Shown here: positions 46,210 to 54,581 of the stretch, piece after piece
Numbering within the stretch: position 1 is the stretch's first letter
Layout: the number at the start of each line of letters is the position of its first letter
Origin: Wenxinia marina DSM 24838
Lineage (GTDB): Bacteria > Pseudomonadota > Alphaproteobacteria > Rhodobacterales > Rhodobacteraceae
Length of the DNA: 64,000 bases
NCBI RefSeq assembly: GCF_000379485.1
Contig: NZ_KB902310.1
Coordinates: 186,001 to 250,000 of the forward strand
Direction of reading: 5' to 3'
Notes under the pieces: model-generated
Told to the model about the DNA's origin: nothing
The model's database searches: none
What the model saw: only the letters and a program-made list of their open reading frames with translations
Position numbers and translations under genes: made by a program

Positions 46210-47268
46210 TCAGTCCGGTCCGCGCTCCATGATCGCGCGGATCTGCGCGGCCGCCGCGTCGAGCGATCCCGTCTCCAGGTCCGGCACCGCGACCTCCGCC
46301 AGCACGTCCGCCCCGATGGTGGCGCGGGACTTGGCGTAGGCGGGGTCGTAATGCTGCTCGGCCAGCGCGCGGGTCAGGTCGACGCGGCGGCCCTCGTCGA
46401 TGAGGGCGAACCAGCCGTCCACGACCTCGCCGCCGCGCAGGCGGCGCAGGTACGACAGCTTTTCCTTCAGGCCCTCGTCGTCGGACAGGATGTCGTCGTA
46501 GGCGCGGGCGAGGTAGCGGGCGCGGGACTCCACCGGCGCGGCGACCTCGATGCGCGGCGCGGCCTTCATCGCGGCCCACATCGCGGGCGGGATCAGGATG
46601 TCGCCGACCTTGTTGCTCTCCGCCTCGACCAGCACCGGGCGGGCCGGGTCGAGCCGCGACAGAGCGACGGCGAGGTCGGTCTCGAAGGCCTTCTGGTCCG
46701 GCTGGCCGCCGGGCATGGCGCCCAGCAGCGAGCCGCGGTGGCGGGCGAGGCCCTCGAGGTCGATCACCTGCCCGCCGCGCGCCGCCACCAGACCGAGGAG
46801 TTCGGTCTTCGCCGTGCCGGTGAAGCCGTCGAGCAGGATCAGGCGGTGCGGCACGCGCCCCGCATACAGGCTGGCATGGACGAGGCGGCGGTACGAGCGG
46901 TAGCCGCCCTCCACCACCTCGGCGCGCCAGCCGATCTCGCGCAGCATCCAGCCGAACGAGCCGGATCGCTGCCCGCCCCGCCAGCAATAGACCAGCGGCC
47001 GCCAGCCGCCCTCGTGATGGGCGAGCGGTCCCGCGATGTGGCGCGCGGCGTTCTGGAAGACGAGCGCGGCGCCGATCTTGCGGGCGAGGAACGGGCTCTG
47101 CTGCACGTAGATCGTGCCGACTCGCGCCCGCTCCTCGTTGTCGAGGACGGGCAGGTTGATCGCGCCGGGGACGTGATCCTCGGCGTATTCGGCCGGGGAG
47201 CGGACGTCGATCACGGTGTCGAAGCCGTGGGCGAGCAGGTCGAGGAGCGTGTCGAAGCGGAGCGCCAT
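46210..47268 (-). CDS. mnmH: tRNA 2-selenouridine synthase
   Basis: This enzyme replaces sulfur by selenium at the wobble 2-thiouridine of certain tRNAs, using selenophosphate from SelD. The 352-residue product has an N-terminal rhodanese domain with catalytic Cys95 (VYCWRGGQRSG), then a P-loop domain with GFTGTAKT at 148-155. The frame runs further upstream through a repeat, but MALRFDTLLDLL at 47268 is the family start. It converges with selD. No selA, selB or selC is seen, so in this window selenium serves tRNA modification only. Confidence 0.95.
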   Translation of the reverse strand: MALRFDTLLDLLAHGFDTVIDVRSPAEYAEDHVPGAINLPVLDNEERARVGTIYVQQSPFLARKIGAALVFQNAARHIAGPLAHHEGGWRPLVYCWRGGQRSGSFGWMLREIGWRAEVVEGGYRSYRRLVHASLYAGRVPHRLILLDGFTGTAKTELLGLVAARGGQVIDLEGLARHRGSLLGAMPGGQPDQKAFETDLAVALSRLDPARPVLVEAESNKVGDILIPPAMWAAMKAAPRIEVAAPVESRARYLARAYDDILSDDEGLKEKLSYLRRLRGGEVVDGWFALIDEGRRVDLTRALAEQHYDPAYAKSRATIGADVLAEVAVPDLETGSLDAAAAQIRAIMERGPD

Positions 47269-47303
47269 GGGATCGGGCGTAGCCGAGGCGGCGGCGGGGG
47301 GAA

Positions 47304-47379
47304 AGGGGCGCTGCCCCTCTTGGCCCCGGGACAGGCCCGGGGCCAATTCACCCCGGAGGTATTTGCAGCAAGATAGGGG
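47304..47379. repeat. Family B repeat upstream of mnmH
   Basis: This nearly exact copy of 39717-39792 has the 11-bp stem at 47320-47330 and 47336-47346, then TTCACCCCGGAGGTATTTGC and AGCAAGATAGGGG. It lies 35 bases before the mnmH start, in inverse orientation to that gene. The rest of the 319-base gap (47380-47587) has no gene; a TTGACC at 47532-47537 and AGGAGG before 47588 probably belong to expression of the malonyl-CoA synthetase gene. Confidence 0.85.
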
Positions 47380-47587
47380 AGCGGGGCGGTCGTCCGATCG
47401 GGAAGGGGGCACGGGATGGTCAGGCGGTCTGCAAGGCAGGAGGGGGGGGCGCTTCCCATCCCGCGTGGGGGGCGCTGCTCCTCATGGCCTCCCGGCCCCC
47501 TCCGGAGCAGGACAGGGGAGCGGGTCGGGCCTTGACCCCGGCGGCGTGCGCGGCATGACGGGGGCGGGAAGCGCAGGAGGACGCGGG

Positions 47588-49090
47588 ATGGGCAATCCGC
47601 TGTGGGAGGCGCTGTTCGCGCCGCACGAGGGGGCCGGGACGCCGTTCCTGCACCTGCCGGACGGGGCGGTGCTGACGCATGGCGCGTTCCTCGACCGGGC
47701 GGCGCGGATGGCGACGGCGCTCCGGCAGGCGGGCGCGGGCCCGGGCGACCGGATCGCGGTGCAGGTGGAGAAGTGCCCCGACATGCTCGCCGTCTATGCG
47801 GCCTGCGTGAAGGCGGGGATCGTGTTCCTGCCGCAGAACACCGCCTACACGCCGGCGGAGGTCGACTACTTCGTCGGCGATTCCGGTGCGCGGCTGCTGC
47901 TGGCGGATCCGGCGGCGGAGGGGCTGGCCGCGGTGGTGGAGCGTCACGGCGCGGCGCTGATGACGCTGGCGGGCGGCGGGGCGGGGAGCCTCGCGGCGGC
48001 GGCCGACGGGGCGGCGCCGATGGCGCGGGTGGAGGCGGCGGGCGAGGACGACCTGGCGGCGATCCTCTACACCTCTGGCACGACCGGGCGGTCCAAGGGG
48101 GCGATGCTGTCGCAGCGGAACCTGCTGTCGAACGCGCAGGCGCTGGCGACGGCGTGGGGGTTCACGGCGGACGACGTGCTGATCCACGCGCTGCCAATCT
48201 TCCACACGCACGGGCTGTTCGTGGCCACCAACATCTCGCTCCTCGCCGGGGGGGCGATGATCTTCCTGCCCAAGTTCGACGCGGACGCCGTGATCGACGC
48301 GCTGCCGCGGGCGACGTCGATGATGGGGGTGCCGACCTTCTACACGCGCCTTCTGGCGTCGGAGCGGTTCACGCGCGAGGCCGCGGCGCACATGCGCCTC
48401 TTCGTCTCCGGCTCCGCGCCGCTGCTGGCCGAGACGCACCGCGCGTTCGAGGCCCGCACCGGCAGCCGGATCCTCGAGCGGTACGGCATGACCGAGACCA
48501 ACATGAACACCTCGAACCCGCTGGTGGGCGAGCGGCGGGCGGGGACGGTCGGGCCGGCTCTGCCGGGGGTGGAGGTGAAGGTCTGCGACGGCGAGGGGCG
48601 GGAGCTGCCGCGGGGCGAGATCGGCACGGTGGAGGTGCGGGGGCCGAACGTGTTCCTCGGCTACTGGCAGATGCCCGAGAAGACGGCGGAGGAGCTGCGC
48701 CCAAGCGGGTTCTTCAACACCGGCGATCTCGGCGTGATGGCGCAGGACGGGTACCTCACCATCGTCGGACGGGCGAAGGACCTCGTGATCTCGGGCGGAC
48801 TCAACGTCTATCCCAAGGAAGTGGAGGACGCGCTCGACGCCCTGCCGGGGGTCGAGGAGAGCGCGGTGATCGGCGTGCCGCATCCCGACCTCGGCGAGGC
48901 GGTCGTCGCGGTGGTGGTGCCGGAGGCGGGGTACGCGCCGGACGAGGCGGGGCTGCTGGCGGGGCTGGCGGATCTGGCGGGCTTCAAGCGGCCGAAGCGG
49001 ATCGTGCTGGTGGGCGAGCTGCCGCGGAACACGATGGGCAAGGTGCAGAAGGCGGCGCTCCGGGCGGCCCATGCGGGGCTGTTCGGGTAG
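47588..49090 (+). CDS. Malonyl-CoA synthetase (MatB-like)
   Basis: This 500-residue AMP-forming ligase of the ANL family is close to MatB, which activates malonate (sometimes methylmalonate) to the CoA ester. Motifs are ILYTSGTTGRSKGAML, ALPIFHTHGLFVA, RYGMTETNMN, the GRAKDLVISGG hinge and the C-terminal lysine in NTMGKVQKA. The MTETNMNTSNP stretch is typical for malonyl-CoA synthetases. The ATG at 47588 is preceded by AGGAGG. There is no malonate decarboxylase or transporter gene recognisable next to it, though an MFS gene follows. Confidence 0.85.
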   Translation: MGNPLWEALFAPHEGAGTPFLHLPDGAVLTHGAFLDRAARMATALRQAGAGPGDRIAVQVEKCPDMLAVYAACVKAGIVFLPQNTAYTPAEVDYFVGDSGARLLLADPAAEGLAAVVERHGAALMTLAGGGAGSLAAAADGAAPMARVEAAGEDDLAAILYTSGTTGRSKGAMLSQRNLLSNAQALATAWGFTADDVLIHALPIFHTHGLFVATNISLLAGGAMIFLPKFDADAVIDALPRATSMMGVPTFYTRLLASERFTREAAAHMRLFVSGSAPLLAETHRAFEARTGSRILERYGMTETNMNTSNPLVGERRAGTVGPALPGVEVKVCDGEGRELPRGEIGTVEVRGPNVFLGYWQMPEKTAEELRPSGFFNTGDLGVMAQDGYLTIVGRAKDLVISGGLNVYPKEVEDALDALPGVEESAVIGVPHPDLGEAVVAVVVPEAGYAPDEAGLLAGLADLAGFKRPKRIVLVGELPRNTMGKVQKAALRAAHAGLFG

Positions 49091-49125
49091 GGGGTTCGGT
49101 ATTCCATCGTGGGACGGCCCGTCGC

Positions 49126-49232
49126 ACGAGGCCCCGGCTCGGGGCCGGGGCGGGTCGGTCGGGGTGGCACAGGTCACGCCGGACGATGCCGCGGCCCACC
49201 CGTCCCGAGCCTGACCCGGGACCCCGCGCGAT
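49126..49232. repeat. Family C palindromes before the MFS gene
   Basis: GAGGCCCCGGCTCGGGGCC with mirrored GGGGC (about 49126-49155) and CCCGTCCCGAGCCTGACCCG with GGGACC (about 49196-49232) repeat the composite seen as a tandem at 8721-8900. They fill most of the 328-base gap 49091-49418; I see no gene in the remainder. Confidence 0.78.
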
Positions 49233-49418
49233 GACGCCCTCCCGGAGGTCAGAAGCGGAGTCGGACGGCGGGCGCGGGCTTGCGGGAGGCACCGTCTCGG
49301 GGCCGGGGCGGCCCGGGCGGGGCGCGGCGGTCGAGGCGCCGGCGGTCGCGCGGTGCGCAGCCGCTTGCCGTCCCCGCCGCGGCATGTCACCCCGCCCCGG
49401 GAAGAGGGGGAGGGGCGG

Positions 49419-50585
49419 ATGCGCATCGGACTGGCGGTTCTGGTGGTGGCCTACGCGCTGTCGCAGTTCTACCGCGCCTTCCTGGCCGTTCTCGCGCCGA
49501 CGCTGATCGACGAGATCGGCGCGACTCCCGAGGGGCTCGCCACTGCGTCGGGGCTGTGGTTCCTCGTCTTCGCCGGCATGCAGATCCCCGTCGGCTGGGC
49601 GCTCGACCGGGTCGGGCCGCGCTGGACGGCGGCGTTGCTGCTGGCCCTCGGCGGGGGCGGCGGTGCGGCGGTCTTCGCCGCGGCGGCGGGGCCGGGCGCG
49701 GTCACCTGGGGGATGGTGCTGCTCGGCATCGGCTGCTCGCCGGTGCTGATGGCGTCCTACTACATCTTCGCGCGGATCTACTCGCCGCGGGTCTTCGCGA
49801 CGCTCGCCGGGGCGGTGATCGGCCTCGGCAGCCTCGGCAACATCGCCGCCGCCTCGCCGATGGCCTGGGCGGTGGAGGCGTTCGGCTGGCGCGAGACGCT
49901 GTGGGGGCTGGCGGCCGGATCGCTGGCCGTGGCGGCGCTGATCGCGCTGACGGTGCGCGACCCGGCGCGGGTGGAGGGCGGGGCGCGGGGCGGCCTGCTC
50001 GACCTGCTGCGGATCCGGGCGCTGTGGCCGATCCTGGTATTGACGGCGGTCAGCTACGCCCCGTCGGCCAGCCTGCGGGGGCTGTGGGCCGGGCCCTACG
50101 TCGGCGAGACCTTCGGAGCGGACGCGATCACCATCGGCCGTGTCGCGCTGATGATGGGGCTCGCGATGATCGCGGGCAATTTCCTGTACGGCCCGCTGGA
50201 CCGGCTGTTCGGGACGCGAAAATGGGTCGTCTTCGGCGGCAACGCGATCTGTGCGGCGTCGTGCCTCGCGCTTGCGCTGGCGCCGGCGTCGGGGCTGGTG
50301 ACGGCGACCGCGCTCCTGATGATCGTCGGCGCCTCGGGCGCGTCCTACCCCGCCATCGTCGCCCATGCCCGCGCCTTCGCGCCGGCGCATCTTGCCGGGC
50401 GGGGCGTGACGCTGGCCAACCTGTTCTCGATCGGCGGGGTGGGGGTGATGCAGCTGGCCACCGGACCGGTCTTCGAGACGGGCGCGGACCCGGTCGCCGG
50501 CTTCCAGAGACTGTTCCTGTTCTACACGGCGCTGCTGGCCGCGGGCCTCGTCGCCTACCTCTTCGCCGAGGACCGGCTGGACTGA
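49419..50585 (+). CDS. MFS transporter
   Basis: This 388-residue protein has twelve predicted membrane spans. A cytoplasmic loop WALDRVGPRWTA after the second span and YGPLDRLFGTRKW in the second half match the MFS loop motif. SYYIFARIYSPRVFATLAG and SPMAWAVEAFGWRETLW resemble organic-anion and nitrate/nitrite-type facilitators, but I cannot name the substrate. The ATG at 49419 has GGGGGAGGGG just upstream; the open frame before it is repeat sequence. Confidence 0.82.
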   Translation: MRIGLAVLVVAYALSQFYRAFLAVLAPTLIDEIGATPEGLATASGLWFLVFAGMQIPVGWALDRVGPRWTAALLLALGGGGGAAVFAAAAGPGAVTWGMVLLGIGCSPVLMASYYIFARIYSPRVFATLAGAVIGLGSLGNIAAASPMAWAVEAFGWRETLWGLAAGSLAVAALIALTVRDPARVEGGARGGLLDLLRIRALWPILVLTAVSYAPSASLRGLWAGPYVGETFGADAITIGRVALMMGLAMIAGNFLYGPLDRLFGTRKWVVFGGNAICAASCLALALAPASGLVTATALLMIVGASGASYPAIVAHARAFAPAHLAGRGVTLANLFSIGGVGVMQLATGPVFETGADPVAGFQRLFLFYTALLAAGLVAYLFAEDRLD

Positions 50586-50589
50586 CCCC

Positions 50590-50618
50590 TTTCGCCACGG
50601 CAGCCCGCGCGATATAGC
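50590..50618 (+). promoter_or_regulatory. Candidate promoter of asd
   Basis: TTTCGC (50590-50595), a 17-base spacer and TATAGC (50613-50618) lie 43 bases before the asd ATG. The -35 is weak and the -10 good. Confidence 0.45.
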
Positions 50619-50661
50619 GCCCCGTCCGCAAGGACGCTGTTTCGCAAAAGGGGCCAGTCGA

Positions 50662-51684
50662 ATGGGCTACAAGGTCGTCGTCGTCGGCGCCACGGGCAAC
50701 GTGGGCCGGGAAATGCTCAACATCCTCGCCGAGCGGGAATTCCCCGTCGACGAGATCGCCGCTCTCGCCTCGCGCAAGAGCCTCGGCACCGAGGTGAGCT
50801 TCGGCGACAGGACACTCAAGACCAAGGATCTCGCCCAGTTCGACTTCACCGGGTGGGACATCGCGCTGTTCGCGGTGGGCTCCGAGGCGACGAAGGAGTA
50901 CGCGCCCAAGGCGGCCGGTGCGGGCTGCGTCGTGATCGACAATTCGTCGCTCTACCGCTACGACCCCGACGTGCCGCTGGTGGTGCCCGAGGTGAACGCC
51001 GACGCGGTCCTCGGCTATTCCAGGAAGAACATCATCGCGAACCCCAACTGCTCCACCGCGCAGATGGTGGTGGCGCTGAAGCCGCTGCACGACCGGGCGC
51101 GGATCAAGCGCGTCGTCGTCTCGACCTACCAGTCCGTCTCGGGCGCCGGGAAGGAGGGGATGGACGAGCTGTGGGACCAGACCAAGGCGATCTACAACCC
51201 GGTCACCGAGGTCGCGCCGAAGAAGTTCCAGAAGCAGATCGCCTTCAACGTGATCCCGCACATCGACGTCTTCATGGAGGACGGCTCGACCAAGGAAGAG
51301 TGGAAGATGGTCGCCGAGACCAAGAAGATCCTCGACACGAAGATCAAGGTCACCGCGACCTGCGTCCGCGTGCCGGTCTTCGTCGGCCATTCCGAGGCGA
51401 TCAACATCGAGACCGAGGACTTCCTCGACGAGGAGGAGGCGCGCGACATCCTGCGCGAGGCGCCGGGGGTCATGGTCGTCGACAAGCGCGAGCCGGGCGG
51501 CTACGTCACGCCGATCGAGTGCGTGGGCGACTTCGCCACCTTCGTGAGCCGAATCCGCCAGGATTCCACGATCGACAACGGCCTCAACCTCTGGTGCGTC
51601 AGCGACAACCTCCGCAAGGGCGCGGCGCTGAACGCCGTGCAGATCGCCGAGGTGCTCGGCCAGCGGTGCCTGAAGAAGGGTTGA
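50662..51684 (+). CDS. asd: Aspartate-semialdehyde dehydrogenase
   Basis: This NADPH enzyme reduces aspartyl-4-phosphate to aspartate semialdehyde, the branch point toward lysine/diaminopimelate, threonine and methionine. The 340-residue product has the nucleotide motif VGATGNVG, active-site Cys130 in NPNCSTAQM, the STYQSVSGAG loop, and the catalytic RVPVFVGHSEA region. Length and motifs are canonical. It is transcribed alone, with a candidate promoter before and a 14-bp hairpin after. Confidence 0.97.
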   Translation: MGYKVVVVGATGNVGREMLNILAEREFPVDEIAALASRKSLGTEVSFGDRTLKTKDLAQFDFTGWDIALFAVGSEATKEYAPKAAGAGCVVIDNSSLYRYDPDVPLVVPEVNADAVLGYSRKNIIANPNCSTAQMVVALKPLHDRARIKRVVVSTYQSVSGAGKEGMDELWDQTKAIYNPVTEVAPKKFQKQIAFNVIPHIDVFMEDGSTKEEWKMVAETKKILDTKIKVTATCVRVPVFVGHSEAINIETEDFLDEEEARDILREAPGVMVVDKREPGGYVTPIECVGDFATFVSRIRQDSTIDNGLNLWCVSDNLRKGAALNAVQIAEVLGQRCLKKG

Positions 51685-51700
51685 TTCGAGGCGAGTCAGG

Positions 51701-51738
51701 GATCCGGCGACCTGTCCAAAAGGTCAGGTTGCCGGATC
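51701..51738 (+). terminator. Terminator-like hairpin after asd
   Basis: A 14-bp stem with one G-T wobble (GATCCGGCGACCTG at 51701-51714 with 51725-51738) and a ten-base loop starts 16 bases after the asd stop. There is no T-tract. Confidence 0.7.
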
Positions 51739-52082
51739 GGGGCGTCCTGCCGTAGTTTATCGTCGGCAGACGTGCAAATTCTGCTTTGCATTTTGGCAAT
51801 GAACCCGCCGAATTGCGGCGCCGGCGTGGCCAAACCGACCCTTCAGGGCAAAAGCATGGCAGGGGCGCGGCAGGACCACGTCCAGTTTAGTGCCTCTAAC
51901 GCCAATCCCCACCGCTTCATGGCACAATCTTAGGTTGTTTTCTAGCCTTGTCAGGCGTTTACCCGTGGGGCGGAAACGAGGCGAACTGCAACACAATTCC
52001 GCCACGAGCGACTCGGCAAATGTCCCTGTCGGCGGAACGCGAACCACTCTCCGCCGGGCAGCAAACGCAACGGAGACAGACC
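51739..52082. other. AT-richer intergenic stretch before two tiny ORFs
   Basis: These 344 bases are visibly less GC-rich than the surroundings, notably about 51755-51810 and 51920-51965. No frame has a ribosome-binding site or known domain. A poor -35/-10 pair (TTGTTT, 17 bases, TTTACC) near 51935-51965 might serve the tiny ORF at 52083. An sRNA or a transferred fragment would also fit, but nothing decides it. Confidence 0.45.
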
Positions 52083-52190
52083 ATGAGCCTTGCAGACAAA
52101 GCGCGCCGCAACCGCGAAGCCGCCCTCGAAGCCGTGCGCTGCCGCCGCACCAACATCTTCCACGTCGAGCCGGTTCGCGCCCGCCGCTGA
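52083..52190 (+). CDS. Tiny basic protein, 35 residues, unknown
   Basis: A 35-codon frame has a good ribosome-binding site (CGGAGACAGACC before the ATG). The product begins MSLADKARRNREAALEA, is very basic, and has one cysteine (Cys20) and an NIFHVEP segment near the end. A helix over residues 3-18 is likely. A 13-bp hairpin stands 89 bases downstream. I do not recognise a family. The position, start signal and terminator make it a plausible real gene; its role could be RNA- or membrane-related, but that is a guess. Confidence 0.5.
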   Translation: MSLADKARRNREAALEAVRCRRTNIFHVEPVRARR

Positions 52191-52278
52191 GCCCCGACGA
52201 GGAGACCAGGATCACAAGGATACGGCTGTCGTCGGCACCCCCCCAAACGTCAGACGCCCGACGGTAGCCGTCATAGTG

Positions 52279-52310
52279 GAGGGGCCCCGGAAATTAGTCC
52301 GGGGCTCCTC
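52279..52310 (+). terminator. Strong hairpin after the 35-codon ORF
   Basis: A 13-bp stem with one wobble pair (GAGGGGCCCCGGA at 52279-52291 with TCCGGGGCTCCTC at 52298-52310) has the loop AATTAG. It lies between the two tiny ORFs and has no T-tract. Confidence 0.7.
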
Positions 52311-52388
52311 TGCACACCCGGTCCCGGATCCCGCCAATCCTTCTTCGCCCGTCGGGTACGAGCGACCCGCCCCTCAGGAGCCGCCAGA

Positions 52389-52532
52389 ATGAGAGACACC
52401 GTCCAGTCCAGCCACGTCCCGCCGCAGATGCGCCTCGAAGGCTGCCTGCCGGGTGCCTCCTTCGGCTCCATCGCCGATGCGATCCGGACGGCGGGTCCCC
52501 AGCAGGGCCGCCTGGGCCGCCGCTTCGGCTGA
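52389..52532 (+). CDS. Tiny protein, 47 residues, unknown
   Basis: A 47-codon frame is preceded by CAGGAGCCGCCAGA, a good ribosome-binding site. The product begins MRDTVQSSHVPPQMRL, contains GCLPGASFGSIADAIRTAG in the middle and ends GRLGRRFG. It is mildly basic with no signal peptide or membrane span. A perfect 9-bp hairpin follows 29 bases after the stop. It looks like a companion of the 35-codon ORF: same strand, similar spacing, own hairpin. No family is recognised. Confidence 0.5.
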   Translation: MRDTVQSSHVPPQMRLEGCLPGASFGSIADAIRTAGPQQGRLGRRFG

Positions 52533-52561
52533 TACCCTATTGCCAGAAGACCCTCCTCGGT

Positions 52562-52584
52562 GGGGCCCGGCCAGTCCGGGCCCC
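52562..52584. terminator. Hairpin between the 47-codon ORF and the carbonic anhydrase gene
   Basis: A perfect 9-bp stem, GGGGCCCGG (52562-52570) with CCGGGCCCC (52576-52584), has a five-base loop. It lies in the gap between convergent genes, so it can serve both strands. Confidence 0.7.
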
Positions 52585-52632
52585 TACTCGTTCGGGGGGC
52601 CGGCGTCCGGCCGCCGGGTGCGCGCCGTACGC

Positions 52633-53277
52633 TCAGACAGGGTGGAAGACGCCGGTCTCGGCGTCCAGCACTTCCAGCCCGCCGGTGGAGATGTCGTTCC
52701 AGCAGCCGTGCAGCGTCAGTTCCTCGGCCTCGACCGCGGACTTCACGAACGGAAACGTCATGAGATTGCCGAGCGACGTCATCACCGCCGCCTTCTCGAG
52801 AGCAGCGACGCGCGTCGCCTCGTCCCCCTCGGGCAGGTCGGCGTAGCCGGGGCGCAGCAGGTCCATCCAGCGGCCGACGAAGCTGGTCTTGTCCTCCAGC
52901 GCCGGCGCGTTGCCCTCGCACATGTCGTAGCAGCCGCGCACGCCGCCGCAGGCGGAATGGCCCATGATGATGAGGTGCGCGACGCGCAGCGTCGTGACCG
53001 CGTACTCAACGGCGGCAGAGGTGCCGTGCTGGTTGCCGTCCGGCTCGTACGGGGGGACGAGGTTGGCGATGTTGCGATGGATGAAGAACTCGCCCTGATC
53101 GGCCCCGAAGATCGAGGTGACGTGGACCCGGCTGTCGCAGCAGGAGATGACCATCGCCCGCGGCCGCTGCCCTTCCTCGGCGAGGCGGCGGTACCAGCTG
53201 CGGTTCTCGGCATAGCTCGTGGCCTTCCAGCCGTGGTAGCGCCGAACGAGGTAGTCGGGAAGGGGCCGGGCCAGCAT
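52633..53277 (-). CDS. Beta-carbonic anhydrase
   Basis: This zinc enzyme interconverts CO2 and bicarbonate. The 214-residue product has the beta-class ligands Cys47 and the Asp48-Arg50 dyad in ISCCDSR, then His107 and Cys110 in MGHSACGG, and the HRNIANLVPP motif. There is no signal peptide, so it is cytoplasmic. It lies close to the urea importer; CO2/bicarbonate handling after urea breakdown is a possible reason, but no urease genes are in the window. Confidence 0.95.
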   Translation of the reverse strand: MLARPLPDYLVRRYHGWKATSYAENRSWYRRLAEEGQRPRAMVISCCDSRVHVTSIFGADQGEFFIHRNIANLVPPYEPDGNQHGTSAAVEYAVTTLRVAHLIIMGHSACGGVRGCYDMCEGNAPALEDKTSFVGRWMDLLRPGYADLPEGDEATRVAALEKAAVMTSLGNLMTFPFVKSAVEAEELTLHGCWNDISTGGLEVLDAETGVFHPV

Positions 53278-53343
53278 GGGGACACTCCTGGTGGTTCGCC
53301 AATGGTGTAGGACGCATTCGCGGAGAATTCGAGACGGGACGTC

Positions 53344-53829
53344 GTGCGATCTTCACCGTCTGGAAAGGCCGATCCGCCAGAAGGGCAGGCGGGGGCGCTG
53401 CGGCGCGAGGTGGCCAGGATGGTGACGGGTAATGGAAGGGCCGCCGATGCGGCCGGCTGCGTCCGGCTGCGGCATTGCGAGGTCTTGAGGCTGGATCCCG
53501 AGCCTCTGATGCGGTTGCGGGCCGGTCTGGGACCGCAGGAAAGCGCGGTCGAGGTCGGCCAGCTGCGGGAGAGGCTGATCGAATTGAGGCGACGGATCGC
53601 CGAGACGCTGGCCGAGGGGCGGTGGCACATGGTCGCCGAGGCGGCGGCCGGCGTGGCCGAGCTGGGGTGCCGGCTGGGCGTGCCGGAACTGCACCAGGCC
53701 GGGCGGAACCTCGCCGACTGCGCGCGCGGCGCCGACGGGACGGCACTCGTGGCGACGGCCGGCCGCGTCCTGCGGCTTTCGGACCGGGCGGTGACAGCTG
53801 TCGGCGCGCTGCGCCGTGAGTCCGACTGA
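53344..53829 (+). CDS. Protein of unknown function, helix-rich
   Basis: The frame from GTG 53344 gives 161 residues; ATG 53419 (GAGGTGG upstream) would give 136 and is perhaps the better start. The product is largely helical, with repeating leucine/alanine heptads (LRERLIELRRRIAETLAEG, MVAEAAAGVAELGCRLG, LHQAGRNLADCARG). This may be a four-helix bundle reminiscent of Hpt or histidine-kinase dimerisation domains, but I see no conserved phospho-His motif. It is divergent from the carbonic anhydrase gene and convergent with urtE. Confidence 0.6.
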   Translation: MRSSPSGKADPPEGQAGALRREVARMVTGNGRAADAAGCVRLRHCEVLRLDPEPLMRLRAGLGPQESAVEVGQLRERLIELRRRIAETLAEGRWHMVAEAAAGVAELGCRLGVPELHQAGRNLADCARGADGTALVATAGRVLRLSDRAVTAVGALRRESD

Positions 53830-53882
53830 CCCGGCGGGGCGGCGGTGGGGCCCCGGCGGGGCTTCCATCCTGCCGCCAGCCC

Positions 53883-54578
53883 TCAGATCGAGACCCGGGC
53901 CAACAGGCCCTCTCGGTCGACCTCGGCCCGCGGGGCGGACAGGACGACCTCGCCGCGGTTCAGGGCGACGAACGTGTCGGCGAGGCGATAGGCGAAGTCG
54001 AAATACTGCTCCACCAGCACGATCGCGATCTCGCCCTCGGTCCGCAGCTGCGAAATTACCTCGCCGATCTGCTGGATGATGTTCGGCTGGATGCCCTCGG
54101 TCGGCTCGTCCAGCAGAAGGACGCGGGGACGCGTGATCAGCGCCCGCGCGATGGCCAGCTGCTGCTGCTGCCCGCCGGACAGGTCGCCGCCGCGGCGGGC
54201 GCGCATCTGCTTCAGCACCGGGAACAGCTCGAAGATCCGGTCCGGCACGCCGCGGTCCCCGGCCGGCAGGCAGGCGAATCCCGATTCCAGGTTCTCCTGC
54301 ACGCTCATCAGCGGGAACACCTCGCGCCCCTGCGGCACGTAGGCGATCCCGGCCCGCGCCGCGGCATAGGCGGACGGAGGACCGAGGTCGCGGCCGTCCA
54401 GCGCGATCGAGCCCGCCTCGAACGGGTGCCGTCCTGCGATCGCCTTCAGGAGCGACGTCTTGCCCACCCCGTTCGTCCCCATGACCGCCGTCACCGCGCC
54501 GGGGCGGGCGACGAGGTCGATCCCGTGGAGGATCCGGCTCTGTCCGTACTTGAGGGTAAGTCCCCTGACTTCCAGCAT
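53883..54578 (-). CDS. urtE: Urea ABC transporter ATPase UrtE
   Basis: This is the second ATPase of the urea importer, 231 residues, of the LivF type. Motifs are Walker A GTNGVGKTS, Q-loop YVPQGREVFP, signature LSGGQQQQLAIARAL, Walker B VLLLDEPTEGIQP and the VEQYFDFA stretch typical of UrtE. It follows urtD after three bases and is the last gene of the operon. Confidence 0.95.
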   Translation of the reverse strand: MLEVRGLTLKYGQSRILHGIDLVARPGAVTAVMGTNGVGKTSLLKAIAGRHPFEAGSIALDGRDLGPPSAYAAARAGIAYVPQGREVFPLMSVQENLESGFACLPAGDRGVPDRIFELFPVLKQMRARRGGDLSGGQQQQLAIARALITRPRVLLLDEPTEGIQPNIIQQIGEVISQLRTEGEIAIVLVEQYFDFAYRLADTFVALNRGEVVLSAPRAEVDREGLLARVSI

Positions 54579-54581
54579 CGC

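Noticed and set aside
8721-49232. Dispersed palindromes as a CRISPR array
   Set aside because: The copies are scattered over tens of kilobases in gene gaps, with no regular spacers and no cas genes.
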